64,000 bases of DNA, from positions 62,001-126,000 of the forward strand of contig PAAY01000041.1 in the NCBI GenBank assembly GCA_002698985.1, read 5' to 3'. Shown here in pieces: positions 34,715 through 42,572 of the stretch. The notes beneath the pieces are model-generated. The model worked only from the letters and a program-made list of their open reading frames with translations, ran no database searches and was not told where the DNA came from. Position 1 is the stretch's first letter; each line of letters opens with the position of its first letter. Both the position numbers and the translations under genes were made by a program. Source of the DNA: Saprospirales bacterium (GTDB lineage Bacteria; Bacteroidota; Bacteroidia; Chitinophagales; Saprospiraceae).

Positions 34715-35953
34715 TTAGCGTATCACCGTCACGCTACCGGTTATAATTTCTTCATTTCCTTCGCAACGGAAGTGGACTTTATACATGTAAACACCGGGGT
34801 TGACGGGACTGCCTTTGTAATCGCCTTTCCATTTGGCCAGGGGGTCGGTGGTGTGGAAGACCACATTGCCCCAGCGGTCGTACACATCGAAGCTGAGCAA
34901 TTCGCCCACTACATACGGATTGCTGATGCCAAAGCCCTCGTTCAGTGCATCGTTATTTGGCGTGAAGGCATTGGGAAGAAAAACATCCGTGCACTTCACA
35001 TCAGTGGGGTCTATCACATCGATGTGGATGGAATCCGTGGTCAGACAATACTGATCTTCAAACTGCACCAGGTAAGTGATGGTATCGGTTGGGCTCAGCA
35101 CCGGGTTGGGGCTGGTGGGGTCGTCGATGCCGACATTGGGGCTCCACAGGAAATTGGTTGCACAGGTTTTGGTGAGTTCCACTTGAACAGAATTGCCGAC
35201 AAAAATAATGGTGTCCTTCAGGCCATCCGGCGACAGGCCGGTCAGCACCTGGTCGGGGCGGACGTAGAGGGCTTCCACTTCTTCCCTTTTCAATGCACGT
35301 TGATAGAGCCTGACTTCGTCCATGAAGCCTTCAAAGTCTTCGGTCAGGATACAATCGCTACTGCCCACCTTCAAAGATTCTGAATTGGAAAGGTTGACCC
35401 GCTGAGAGCCCGGGGACACCACCCTGCCCAACTCTTTACCATTGACGTAGAGGATGGTTTCTCCGCCTTTGCGGACCACCACCACGTGGTACCAGCAGGA
35501 ATAGGGCAAATTCATGCTGATGGAACCACTCACATCCTGACTTTCGTAGAGGTCCACCTGCAGGGCCCGGGTACCGGGATTGTAGGTGATGAGGAAGGAG
35601 CCATCAGCTCCGCAATCCGACAGTTTGCTGAACAGCGCCATGTTTTTCGGGGCAACGGTGGCGGATTTGAAATAAAAACTCAGTGAAAAATCCCTGGTGG
35701 AAAAGGCATCGTCCACATCTGGTCCAAAGACGAAGAACCAGTCATCATCTCCGTCAAAACGGAGGCTGCTGCCTCTGACGCCGCAATCGCAAACGAGGTC
35801 GCCGTTGGGGAAGGTCTGCACGGTGGGATCGCCAAATTCATCGGCGATCTCGCATCCGGGTTTATCGAAGGAAAACCAGGCTACGAGTTTGGTTTCCAAC
35901 TGTGCCGTCAGGGTGTTTGCTACGAGCAAAAAAAGAAGTGTAAGGTATTTCAT
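34715..35953 (-). CDS. Secreted LamG-domain protein with gliding-motility-associated (T9SS type-B) C-terminus
   Basis: 412 residues. Signal peptide (MKYLTLLFLLVANTLTAQ). LamG/concanavalin-like domain at residues ~20-230: LVAWFSFDKPGCEIADEFGDPTV, LRFDGDDDWFFVFG, FSLSFYFKSATV, CWYHVVVVRKGGETILYVNGKELG and FMDEVRLYQRAL. Then a short PKD-like stretch and a C-terminal domain LPNAFTPNNDALNEGFGISN ... FDVYDRWGNVVFHT ... YKGSPVNPGVYMYKVHF, the type-B signal used for the T9SS and for gliding adhesins. A cell-surface or shed glycan-binding protein. It shares the LamG with the gene at 36400, with ybaB between. Confidence 0.92.
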   Translation of the reverse strand: MKYLTLLFLLVANTLTAQLETKLVAWFSFDKPGCEIADEFGDPTVQTFPNGDLVCDCGVRGSSLRFDGDDDWFFVFGPDVDDAFSTRDFSLSFYFKSATVAPKNMALFSKLSDCGADGSFLITYNPGTRALQVDLYESQDVSGSISMNLPYSCWYHVVVVRKGGETILYVNGKELGRVVSPGSQRVNLSNSESLKVGSSDCILTEDFEGFMDEVRLYQRALKREEVEALYVRPDQVLTGLSPDGLKDTIIFVGNSVQVELTKTCATNFLWSPNVGIDDPTSPNPVLSPTDTITYLVQFEDQYCLTTDSIHIDVIDPTDVKCTDVFLPNAFTPNNDALNEGFGISNPYVVGELLSFDVYDRWGNVVFHTTDPLAKWKGDYKGSPVNPGVYMYKVHFRCEGNEEIITGSVTVIR

Positions 35954-36044
35954 CAGTTATTATCAGCTTGATCTGGGATTGGATTCCGGGTGGCATAACG
36001 CACCGGCAGGCAGCATATTTTCATTGCCCGAAGGGCTAACGGCA

Positions 36045-36353
36045 TCAACCGAACAAATTGCCGAGGCCGGGAGGCAGCATGTTTTGCATCATCTGCTGGG
36101 CTTCTTCTTTCTCTTTGTCGGAAGCGGTTTCGATGGCCCTGTTCACGGCGGCGATGATGAGATCGAGCACTTGCTCCTGGTCGTTCCAGTCGAGCTTTTC
36201 CGGGTCGATTTTGATATCGAGGATTTCCTTGTTGCCATTGGCTTTCACCACAACGGCACCATCGGCCACCTCGGCTTCTATGTTCACCTGGGCCAGTTTC
36301 TTGCGCATTTCTTCCTGCTGCTGTTGCAGGTTTCCGAGAAGGTCTCCAAACAC
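36045..36353 (-). CDS. ybaB: YbaB/EbfC-family nucleoid-associated protein
   Basis: 102 residues. The short, Gln-rich helix (MFGDLLGNLQQQQEEMRKKLAQVNIEAEVADGAVVVKANGNKEILDIKIDPEKL) followed by LDLIIAAVNRAIETASDKEKEEAQQMMQ and a C-terminal Pro/Gly tail ending NLFG gives the YbaB tweezer fold. It binds DNA as a dimer and affects chromosome organisation. It lies between two LamG genes on the same strand; the -7 element inside the 3' end of the upstream gene (36413-36420) may give it its own promoter. Confidence 0.94.
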   Translation of the reverse strand: MFGDLLGNLQQQQEEMRKKLAQVNIEAEVADGAVVVKANGNKEILDIKIDPEKLDWNDQEQVLDLIIAAVNRAIETASDKEKEEAQQMMQNMLPPGLGNLFG

Positions 36354-36399
36354 GGTAATGCAGTTTTAGTGAAGAGTTGGAAAGGCGGCGTTGCCGCTG

Positions 36400-37218
36400 T
36401 CATTTCGCTGCGCAAAGGTAACGGCTTTCGGCAGGCCGGGAGCCGGGTGGCGTTAAATTTTCGGGCAGCATGCTCACGCAGTCGATTTCGGCCAGTTCCA
36501 CCGGAAAGCGCTGGTACAGGCCGGCCACCTCGGCGGGGGTCAGTGCCCGGTCGTAAATGCGGAGCTCGTCGAGGGCGCCCTTGAAGCGCAGGATTCTGCC
36601 CTCGTGCAGGCATGGGCTGTTTGCGAAGGAAAGCAAGGCCTCGTTGCTGATGTCAACGGCACTGCAACGCCTGGCCTGCCCCCGCAGGTTGCCGTTGATG
36701 TAGGTGTAAGCTTTTTGCCCCTCTCTGACCAGGGTGAACTGAAACCAGCCGGGGCCGTCTGTCTGAGCCTCCAGGTTGCGGTAATAGTTGAATTCACTGG
36801 CCCGGAAGTCGGTCTGAACCTCCTGCAATGCCTGGTTCAGCCGAATATCCAGCAGGTGGTTGAAGTCGCATCGTTCCCGTTTGGAAAACAAGCTCAGCGG
36901 GAAAGCACTTTGCCGGGTGGGCTTGATGTAAAAACTGATGGTGAAATCGGAGGTATTGAAAAAGCGGTTCACGTAACCTTCAAATTCGATGTAATCGTCT
37001 TCGCCGTCCAGCAGCAGTGCATCGTCGTCAACGCCGCAATGGCAACCGGGTTGTCCGTAAAGGACGCCATCGGAGCCGTTGCCGCTGTCATCCCTGGCAT
37101 CGCAGGCATTGAAAGAATAGTAGGCAACGAGCCCTTCTTCCAGGTCTAAGTTTTCCGAAGGAAAATCAAATGCAAGGGGAAACAGTACGACAAGTGCTAA
37201 GGCGATCAGATTTTTCAT
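36400..37218 (-). CDS. Secreted LamG-domain protein, C-terminal sorting domain lost
   Basis: 272 residues. Signal peptide (MKNLIALALVVLFPLAFD). LamG domain parallel to that of the 34715 gene: LVAYYSFNACDARDDSGNGSDG, LDGEDDYIEFEG, FTISFYIKPTRQ, FTLVREGQKAYTYINGNLRG, LDELRIYDRALTPAEVAGLYQ. After DCVSMLPENLTPPG (which lines up with CTDVFLPNAFTPNN of the paralogue) it runs out in an unrelated 11-residue tail, so the type-B sorting domain is missing. It may be retained in the periplasm or be a decayed copy. Confident as a gene, moderate on its state. Confidence 0.85.
   Translation of the reverse strand: MKNLIALALVVLFPLAFDFPSENLDLEEGLVAYYSFNACDARDDSGNGSDGVLYGQPGCHCGVDDDALLLDGEDDYIEFEGYVNRFFNTSDFTISFYIKPTRQSAFPLSLFSKRERCDFNHLLDIRLNQALQEVQTDFRASEFNYYRNLEAQTDGPGWFQFTLVREGQKAYTYINGNLRGQARRCSAVDISNEALLSFANSPCLHEGRILRFKGALDELRIYDRALTPAEVAGLYQRFPVELAEIDCVSMLPENLTPPGSRPAESRYLCAAK
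36413..36420 (-). promoter_or_regulatory. Candidate -7 element TACCTTTG for ybaB
   Basis: Minus-strand exact TAnnTTTG within the 3' end of the upstream LamG gene, 60 bases before the ybaB ATG. No TTG at -33. Confidence 0.4.
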
Positions 37219-37345
37219 GGCAGTAAATTTTGGATTTGAGGTACACCCTCAAAATGCACCTCTCCGGTAAAGTAACAAATACTTTGGACTGCATGGTGGT
37301 GGGCCAGGTGCATGCTGGTTCCTTGCGTCGATCTGGAGATCGGCG

Positions 37346-37993
37346 TTACTTACGGGCCAATGCTTTCACACTGGCGGGCAACTCATGGGCCTGGTCCATC
37401 GCCGGGTCCGGCAAGGGGTCCTGGAAGGTGAGTTCGGCGGGCACCACTCCGGCCCAGATGGGCAGGGCATAGTCTTCCGCCTCATCACCGGGGGGGCCGG
37501 TGCGGATTTTTGCAGAGGCCTGCTCGATGGTTATTCTGAGCACACTGGTGGCCTTCATTTCGGTGGGATTGGGCTGCCGCACCTCTGCCCAGCGGCCTTT
37601 GAGTATCTGCTCCGAGATCACTTCCAGGGCGTGCATTTTCTCCTCACCTTCGACCAGGGTGGCCGTTCCGAAGATGACGGCAGAGCGATAGTTCATGGAA
37701 TGGTGAAAAGCCGATCTGGCCAGCACCAGTCCATCCAGATGGGTTACGGTCAGGCACAGCGGTGCGCCCGTGGCAAGGTGCTGGATCATCCGGCTTTTGG
37801 AAGACCCGTGCAGGTACAGCACCTCCCCGTCTCGCCCGTATGCGGTGGGAATGACATAGGGTTGGCCTGCTATTTCAAAGCCCACATGGCACAGGAATGC
37901 ATCGTCCAGGATACCGAAGATGGTCTCCTGGTCGTAATGCCCGCGCTTGGGCAGGCGTTTTACCTTGTTGCGATCGTTTGTCGGGTATTCCAT
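37346..37993 (-). CDS. Pyridoxamine 5'-phosphate oxidase-family (FMN-binding split-barrel) protein
   Basis: 215 residues. Split-barrel pattern: KRLPKRGHYDQETIFGILDDAFLCHVGFEIAGQPYVIPTAYGRDGEVLYLHGSSKSRMIQHL (FMN-binding strands and the SxxSRxxxHL motif, residues ~14-72), LTVTHLDGLVLARSAFHHSMNYRSAVIFGTATLVEGEEKMHALEVI (~80-125) and a C-terminal part with IEQASAKIRTGPPGDEAEDYALPIWAGVVP. This branch is a reductase/FMN-binding family rather than PdxH proper; the substrate is unknown. A single gene in a minus-strand run. Confidence 0.88.
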   Translation of the reverse strand: MEYPTNDRNKVKRLPKRGHYDQETIFGILDDAFLCHVGFEIAGQPYVIPTAYGRDGEVLYLHGSSKSRMIQHLATGAPLCLTVTHLDGLVLARSAFHHSMNYRSAVIFGTATLVEGEEKMHALEVISEQILKGRWAEVRQPNPTEMKATSVLRITIEQASAKIRTGPPGDEAEDYALPIWAGVVPAELTFQDPLPDPAMDQAHELPASVKALARK

Positions 37994-38023
37994 TTCCTAA
38001 AAATTTATCAGTCAACAATGAAT

Positions 38024-38085
38024 GAGAACCTCCTCTCAACCTCCCGGCGAATGCCGGGATCAACCCCTCTAAACCTCTCTAAACC
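38024..38085. repeat. Low-complexity module C (AGAGAGGTTTAGAGGGGTT units) with a CCCGGCGAATGCCGGG hairpin
   Basis: CCTCTCAACC / CCCCTCTAAACC units on the plus strand around a 6-bp-stem hairpin. The same units recur at 39907-39980, 45648-45685, 56551-56616 and 63279-63330. Confidence 0.7.
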
Positions 38086-38088
38086 ATT

Positions 38089-39012
38089 TCAATGACTCAC
38101 ATCGATGGCGCGCACGACGTAGAGCCCTGAAGCGATATCTTCGTAAAACTCCCGCACCAGTTCAAAGCTGACATTTGACCGTAAGACGTTGGGTTCCAGG
38201 ATGTCCTTCTCATTTGTAATGGCCACGAAGATGTGCTGACCTATGATGGAGAGGTAGATTTTGCTTTGCCGGCGGTACTGAGTCAGGAATTCCCTCAGCT
38301 CCTGTGGCAAAAGCGCACTCAGGCGGGCATCCCTGGTTCCGTAAACCGTGAACCGGCCAAGGAATTCCTCCTCCGGAATGTGATCGTCCAGGCATTGGCC
38401 GCCGTTGGCCACCAAATTCCTTAGGGATTCTGTCATCAATGGCATTTCATCTCTCGGCAAAACCAGCAGCCTGCCTCTTGCCGGATGGCGAAAAACAGCA
38501 TGGATAAAGATGCCTTTGAACACATCGTCCAGCCGGGCACGCACCCGGGAAGTTTCCCTTACCAGCAGCTCGCACATTTCAAACTCGATGTCACCGATTC
38601 TGCCGGTGATGTAATCTTCCCCTTCGTAAACGGCCTCCCCCAGGCTGAAGATGCCACTGCTCAGGAAGCGCTTCAAGGGGATTTTGCCTTTCGGCTTGTA
38701 TTCCAGCTCACCAAACAGCGGTTGGTCATCGATGAAGTCGAGCACCAGCCGAACCACATGGGGTTTGAACTCCCGGATAAATTTTCGCATCCGGTAAATC
38801 ACAAAGGACATGTACACCCCCAGGATAAGCATCAACAAGAGGCTGAGTACGAAGATCCTGACGTAAATCTCGAATACCACGACCGCGCCAAAGAGCAACA
38901 CCGCTATCAGCAGCAAGCGGATGAAACGCATGCGCTTGCGGTCCAGGCGCACCAGTTCGGGATGAATGGTATGGTTGTAATATTTGCGGAATTGATCGAG
39001 CTGCATAATCAT
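38089..39012 (-). CDS. DUF3137-family membrane protein
   Basis: 307 residues from ATG 39012 (MIMQLDQFRKYYNHTIHPEL); the frame could begin 7 codons earlier inside the SDR gene. Two adjacent TM helices at ~35-75 (LLLIAVLLFGAVVVFEIYVRIFVLSLLLMLILG) separate a short cytoplasmic N-terminus from a large cytoplasmic domain. That domain has the DUF3137 segments VYEGEDYITGRIGDIEFEMCELLV, FIHAVFRHPARGRLLVLPRD, FTVYGTRDARLSALLPQELRE and IYLSIIGQHIFVAITNEKDILEP. Function unknown. It follows the SDR gene with a short overlap or gap, so translation may be coupled. Confidence 0.82.
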   Translation of the reverse strand: MIMQLDQFRKYYNHTIHPELVRLDRKRMRFIRLLLIAVLLFGAVVVFEIYVRIFVLSLLLMLILGVYMSFVIYRMRKFIREFKPHVVRLVLDFIDDQPLFGELEYKPKGKIPLKRFLSSGIFSLGEAVYEGEDYITGRIGDIEFEMCELLVRETSRVRARLDDVFKGIFIHAVFRHPARGRLLVLPRDEMPLMTESLRNLVANGGQCLDDHIPEEEFLGRFTVYGTRDARLSALLPQELREFLTQYRRQSKIYLSIIGQHIFVAITNEKDILEPNVLRSNVSFELVREFYEDIASGLYVVRAIDVSH

Positions 39013-39023
39013 GGCTCCAGCGC

Positions 39024-39809
39024 TCAGAGGCACTTAGTGCGCCCCCCATCCACCGGCAGATTGATGCCACTAATATAGGCGGCAGCCGGTGATGCGAGAA
39101 ATGCCACAGCTGCACCCACCTCTTCCGGTTTGCCGATTCTGCGCAGCGGGATGCCCTGCTTCCAGCTTTCAAACACCTCGTCGGTGCTGATACCGGCTTT
39201 GGCGGCCCTACCCCTGGCAATCTCTTCCAGCCGGCCCGTCATGGTGGCGCCGGGCAGCACATTGTTGACGGTGATGCCAAAGGGCCCCACCTCATTGGCC
39301 AGCGTTTTGGCCCAGTTGGCCACGGCCCCACGGATGGTGTTGGAAACCCCCAGCCCATCGAGGGGCTGTTTCACAGAAGTGGAAATGACATTGATGATGC
39401 GGCCGTAACCACTTTCTTTCATCCCGGGAAGAAAGGCTTTCACCAACAGGTGATTACAGATCAAGTGGTTGTTGAAGGCCTGAAGAAATGCTTCGGGTGT
39501 AGCCTCCGTCAATGGTCCGGCAGGCGGCCCACCGGTATTGTTCACAAGAATGTGGATGGTCTGCTGGCCGGCCAGGAGGCAGGCTTTCCGGTCCACATCA
39601 TTGGCGTCGGAAAAATCAACGACAATGAATTCGTGCTTTTGGCCCTGTGATGTGTCCAACTGCGTCATGGTAGCGGAAAGCGTTTCGGCATGCCTGCCAA
39701 CCAGTATCACATTGGCTCCCAGCAATGCCAGTTCCTGTGCAGCAGCTTTTCCAATGCCCTTGCTGGAGCCACCAACAAAAGCGTTCTTGCCTTTCAGACT
39801 AAGTTTCAT
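39024..39809 (-). CDS. Short-chain dehydrogenase-like protein lacking the catalytic Tyr-x3-Lys
   Basis: 261 residues from ATG 39809 (MKLSLKGKNAFVGGSSKGIG). The Rossmann motif GGSSKGIG (residue ~14), a LVGRHAE arm and NNTGGPPAG (the NNAG-like motif, residue ~90) are present, followed by RIINVISTSVKQPLDGLGVSNTIRGAVANWAKTLANEVGP. In an active SDR this last segment carries S...YxxxK; here Tyr is replaced by Ser and Lys by Arg (SNTIR). The C-terminal IPLRRIGKPEEVGAAVAFLASPAAAYISGINLPVDGG is intact. Cofactor binding is likely; classical oxidoreductase chemistry is doubtful. Confidence 0.88.
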   Translation of the reverse strand: MKLSLKGKNAFVGGSSKGIGKAAAQELALLGANVILVGRHAETLSATMTQLDTSQGQKHEFIVVDFSDANDVDRKACLLAGQQTIHILVNNTGGPPAGPLTEATPEAFLQAFNNHLICNHLLVKAFLPGMKESGYGRIINVISTSVKQPLDGLGVSNTIRGAVANWAKTLANEVGPFGITVNNVLPGATMTGRLEEIARGRAAKAGISTDEVFESWKQGIPLRRIGKPEEVGAAVAFLASPAAAYISGINLPVDGGRTKCL

Positions 39810-40268
39810 AGTTCTTGCTTGTGTTTTGTGTTCCTTCGGTAAATGTGCCGCCAAGTTAGTTAGATGCGGAGGAATTGAGGAACTGAGGAATGAGTGCCCT
39901 AATTCGTTTAGAGGGGTTTAGAGAGGTTTAGAGAAGTTTAGAGAGGTTGCGCTCGGTCGCTTCTAAACTTCTGTAAACCATAACTTTAGAATAAAACCTG
40001 CCTCTCTCAACCAACGACTCTTGCAGGTGACTCCAATCGAAAATGACTTTTTGCAGCGCCCTCAGGAACTGAAGAACTGAAACGCATAACCTCCATAATC
40101 CTCCATAATCCTCCATAACCCTCTATAATCCTCCATAATCCTCCAAAAAAAAGCGGAAGCCGATCACTGCCCGGGGGCAGGATCAGCTTCCGCATTTTGT
40201 TCTGCCGAAAAAGGCAGATGGTGGAGTAGTGCACCGCACAGGAACACATCCTGCCGGCACACAGGCTA
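39810..40268. repeat. 459-bp intergenic region of module repeats (C and D) and a terminator
   Basis: 39907-39980 is module C (GAGAGGTTTAGAG units); 40086-40144 is module D (CCTCCATAATCC units, about six copies). 40145-40193 is the terminator of the coiled-coil gene. No protein-coding gene was recognised; frames crossing it are artefacts of the repeats. Confidence 0.75.
40145..40193 (-). terminator. Terminator of the coiled-coil gene (40269)
   Basis: Read on the minus strand, GCGGAAGCTGATCCTGCCC pairs with the downstream complement (a few mismatches) and runs into eight T. It lies about 75 bases past the stop. Confidence 0.82.
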
Positions 40269-41384
40269 TCATTTAAGTTCGAAGGTGCTTTTACCGGCCA
40301 GGTAACCCTTGTTGTAGATCTCTACATCGTACTTGCCACTTTGCAGGGGCAGGCCGGGTTCCCAGTTGAAGCACAGCTGTGTTTCCTCATTGGCATATTC
40401 GTACTCCTGCGCTTGTGAGAAGCGGACTTCCTCCCCGGTGGCGGTATTCTGCAGCACACCAGCACCGAGGTCATCGATGGCCAGCGTCTCCCCTTTCGGA
40501 TTGATGATGCGGATGTAAAAGGTCTCTGTACCCGGTTCCACAATTTCATTTTCCATGGTGGTGAAGCAGACGTTCAGGCGGTCCACCCGTTTGGCGCTGC
40601 GTCGCTCGGCGGTTTTGCCGTTTTTGCCCACTTTCAAACCGGTGACGGAAATCTCCTTCACTTTGATGACCGAACCCAACCTGACCGAGCGTGCCAGGTC
40701 TTCCTTTTCACTCACCAGCTTGGTCTGGTACTCCTTCAATTGCTGGTTTTCGTTGCTCTGCGCCTCCAGGTTGGTAGCCAGTTCAGTGTTTTCACTCTGC
40801 AGCAATTCGTTGTTTTGCCGCAGTTGCTCCTGCTCCAGCGTGAGTTGCTCGATCTCAGCCACATAGGTGGCAATGCGGTTTTTCAAATCCGCAATTTCAG
40901 AGCGGGCCACATCCAGTTTGCGTTTGTCTCTCAACAGCCTGTTGATCTGTTGTTTTTGCTCCTCCAGTTCGACTTTCTGCTGCTCGATCATGTTGTTGAT
41001 GTCAGCATTTTCGCCCTTGAGGTTATCCAGCTCGGTGAGTGCGTCAAAATACTGTGATTCCAGCTCAGATTGGAGACGCTCGGCCTCTTCCAGCTCTGCA
41101 ATCTTCTGTTCCAGTTCCCGGGTGGTGTTGATGCTCGTGTAAGTCAGCCAGGCCACAGCCAGCAGCATCAGCACGCCAAGCCCGATGGAAAGTGGCAGCC
41201 AGGCTCCCTTTTTCTTTTGAGGTTTTACCGGGGGAGTCGGCGGAGCAGGAGGCACCGTTGTATTTTGTTGTGTTTGTTTCGGGCCCTGGCCCTGGGTGCT
41301 TTGTCCCTTGTTGATGTTCGATGAACTCGGAGGAATCATACTGGTGATTTTTTCAGGTTTAACAATGGTTCCGGGCTTTAGCAT
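40269..41384 (-). CDS. Single-pass membrane protein with long coiled coil
   Basis: 371 residues from ATG 41384 (MLKPGTIVKPEKITSM); a further ATG at 41471 would add 29 codons and cannot be excluded. A Pro/Gln/Thr-rich low-complexity segment (residues ~18-58) precedes one TM helix (LSIGLGVLMLLAVAWLTYTS, ~62-82). Then a ~150-residue coiled coil (TRELEQKIAELEEAERLQSELESQYFDAL ... QLTLEQEQLRQNNELLQ) and a C-terminal beta-rich domain (IKVKEISVTGLKVGKNGKTAERRSAKRVDRLNVCFTTMEN ... YDVEIYNKGYLAG). I do not know a named function. A periplasm-facing scaffold or cell-shape-type protein is inference. A strong terminator follows. Confidence 0.82.
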   Translation of the reverse strand: MLKPGTIVKPEKITSMIPPSSSNINKGQSTQGQGPKQTQQNTTVPPAPPTPPVKPQKKKGAWLPLSIGLGVLMLLAVAWLTYTSINTTRELEQKIAELEEAERLQSELESQYFDALTELDNLKGENADINNMIEQQKVELEEQKQQINRLLRDKRKLDVARSEIADLKNRIATYVAEIEQLTLEQEQLRQNNELLQSENTELATNLEAQSNENQQLKEYQTKLVSEKEDLARSVRLGSVIKVKEISVTGLKVGKNGKTAERRSAKRVDRLNVCFTTMENEIVEPGTETFYIRIINPKGETLAIDDLGAGVLQNTATGEEVRFSQAQEYEYANEETQLCFNWEPGLPLQSGKYDVEIYNKGYLAGKSTFELK

Positions 41385-41526
41385 GCTCAATTCCGAACTG
41401 ATAATGTGGCTGTTTTTGGAATTGTTCGGCAAATGGACGGATGAATAAAAATTTTTATTTGTCAGAACCATTCTGCTGCGCTTCGCCTCCGGCAACAGTC
41501 ACCGGCACTTTGGCTTTTTTCTTTGT

Positions 41527-41534
41527 TACCTTTG
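41527..41534 (+). promoter_or_regulatory. Candidate -7 element TACCTTTG for the TPR protein
   Basis: Exact TAnnTTTG. The nearest TTTG upstream is only 14 bases away (expected ~19). The leader would be about 75 bases. Confidence 0.5.
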
Positions 41535-41616
41535 CAGCTCCGATAGAAGGACCAGGGTCCATCAATTCAAAAAACCTGAAAAACCCCAAAAACCCTAACA
41601 ACCTAAAAACAGACGC

Positions 41617-42237
41617 ATGTTTACAATCAATATCTACCTTCGATTTGCGCTCATGGCGGTCACCATCATTGGTGGTGCCGTGCTGTGGAGTGAGTTTGGT
41701 TTCTGGTATGGCTTTCCCTTTTTGCTGATAGGCATTGCTTTGCTGGTGGGTTATGTAATGCTCGGAACCATCCAGAGTGCTGCAGAAATTCTGCAGAAAA
41801 ACCAGGATTTCCTCGGTGCCCAAAAGCGGCTGAACCTGACCCTTACCCCCAAACTCCTATACGTTACCAACCGGGCTTATTACTACCTGCTCAAAGGCAC
41901 CATTGCCCAGGGACTGGGCGACTCCGATGAAGCGGAGAAGTGGCTCCACCAGGCCCAGTCACTCAAATTGCCGACGGACAACGAAAAGGCCGCCGTACAG
42001 CTCCAACTGGCCAGCATCGCTGCGCAACGCAACAAGTGGAACCAGGTGAAGCTCTACATGAAAACCATCAAGGACCTCAAGATCACCGAGCCGATGATCA
42101 AGGAACAGGTGAAAGAATTTGAAAAGGCGGTGAAAAACCAGGGCCAGATGCGCCTCGCCCAACACATGGGCATGATGCCCAAAGGCGGCGCCCCACTCAA
42201 AGCCAGCGGCAAAAGAAGAAGACCGAAGATGAGGTGA
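41617..42237 (+). CDS. Membrane-anchored TPR-repeat protein
   Basis: 206 residues. Two TM helices at residues ~8-25 and ~30-50 (LRFALMAVTIIGGAVL, FPFLLIGIALLVGYVML), then a cytoplasmic helical domain of TPR type: AAEILQKNQDFLGAQKRLNLTLTPKLLYVTNRAYYYLLKGTIAQGLGDSDEAEKWLHQAQSL, LPTDNEKAAVQLQLASIAAQRNKWNQVKLYMKTIKDL. The basic Arg/Lys tail (KASGKRRRPKMR) may contact lipid or nucleic acid. Single gene with its own -7 element, divergent from the coiled-coil gene. The stop is 10 bases from a module-B repeat. Confidence 0.8.
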   Translation: MFTINIYLRFALMAVTIIGGAVLWSEFGFWYGFPFLLIGIALLVGYVMLGTIQSAAEILQKNQDFLGAQKRLNLTLTPKLLYVTNRAYYYLLKGTIAQGLGDSDEAEKWLHQAQSLKLPTDNEKAAVQLQLASIAAQRNKWNQVKLYMKTIKDLKITEPMIKEQVKEFEKAVKNQGQMRLAQHMGMMPKGGAPLKASGKRRRPKMR

Positions 42238-42572
42238 TTGGTTTTCGGAGTAGGGAGTAGAGAGTAGGGAGTAGGGTTGAAGCGCTACCCTATTTTTTTA
42301 GATCGCTCATTTCGTGTACGCACTGCCTTTCTGTGTGATTTGAAGGGTAGGTTTAGAAACTTTGCCTCGCTCAACCCCGGGGTAAAACTCAGTTTAAATC
42401 GGCGACTTTCAAAAACGTAGGGGTTTGGAAAATACACTTAATCAATCCCTCATTCGTCATCCGTGGATATTAAATTGAGTCACACAGAGCTTTTACACGG
42501 AGTTTCACAGAAATTTGTTGCAGAGTTACTCGGAGCTAGCCACAGACCCTACTCCCTACCCCCTACTCCAAT
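42238..42572. repeat. 335-bp intergenic region of modules B and a CACAGAG-type module
   Basis: 42247-42276 and 42547-42570 are module B in opposite orientations (GAGTAGGGAGTAG and CCCTACTCCCTACC). 42479-42545 is a CACAGAG/ACACGGAG low-complexity stretch that recurs near 51590. No gene found. Confidence 0.7.

Noticed and set aside
40086-40144. CCTCCATAATCC repeats resembling a CRISPR array
   Set aside because: Units of ~11-12 bases stand in tandem without spacers, and no cas genes are near.
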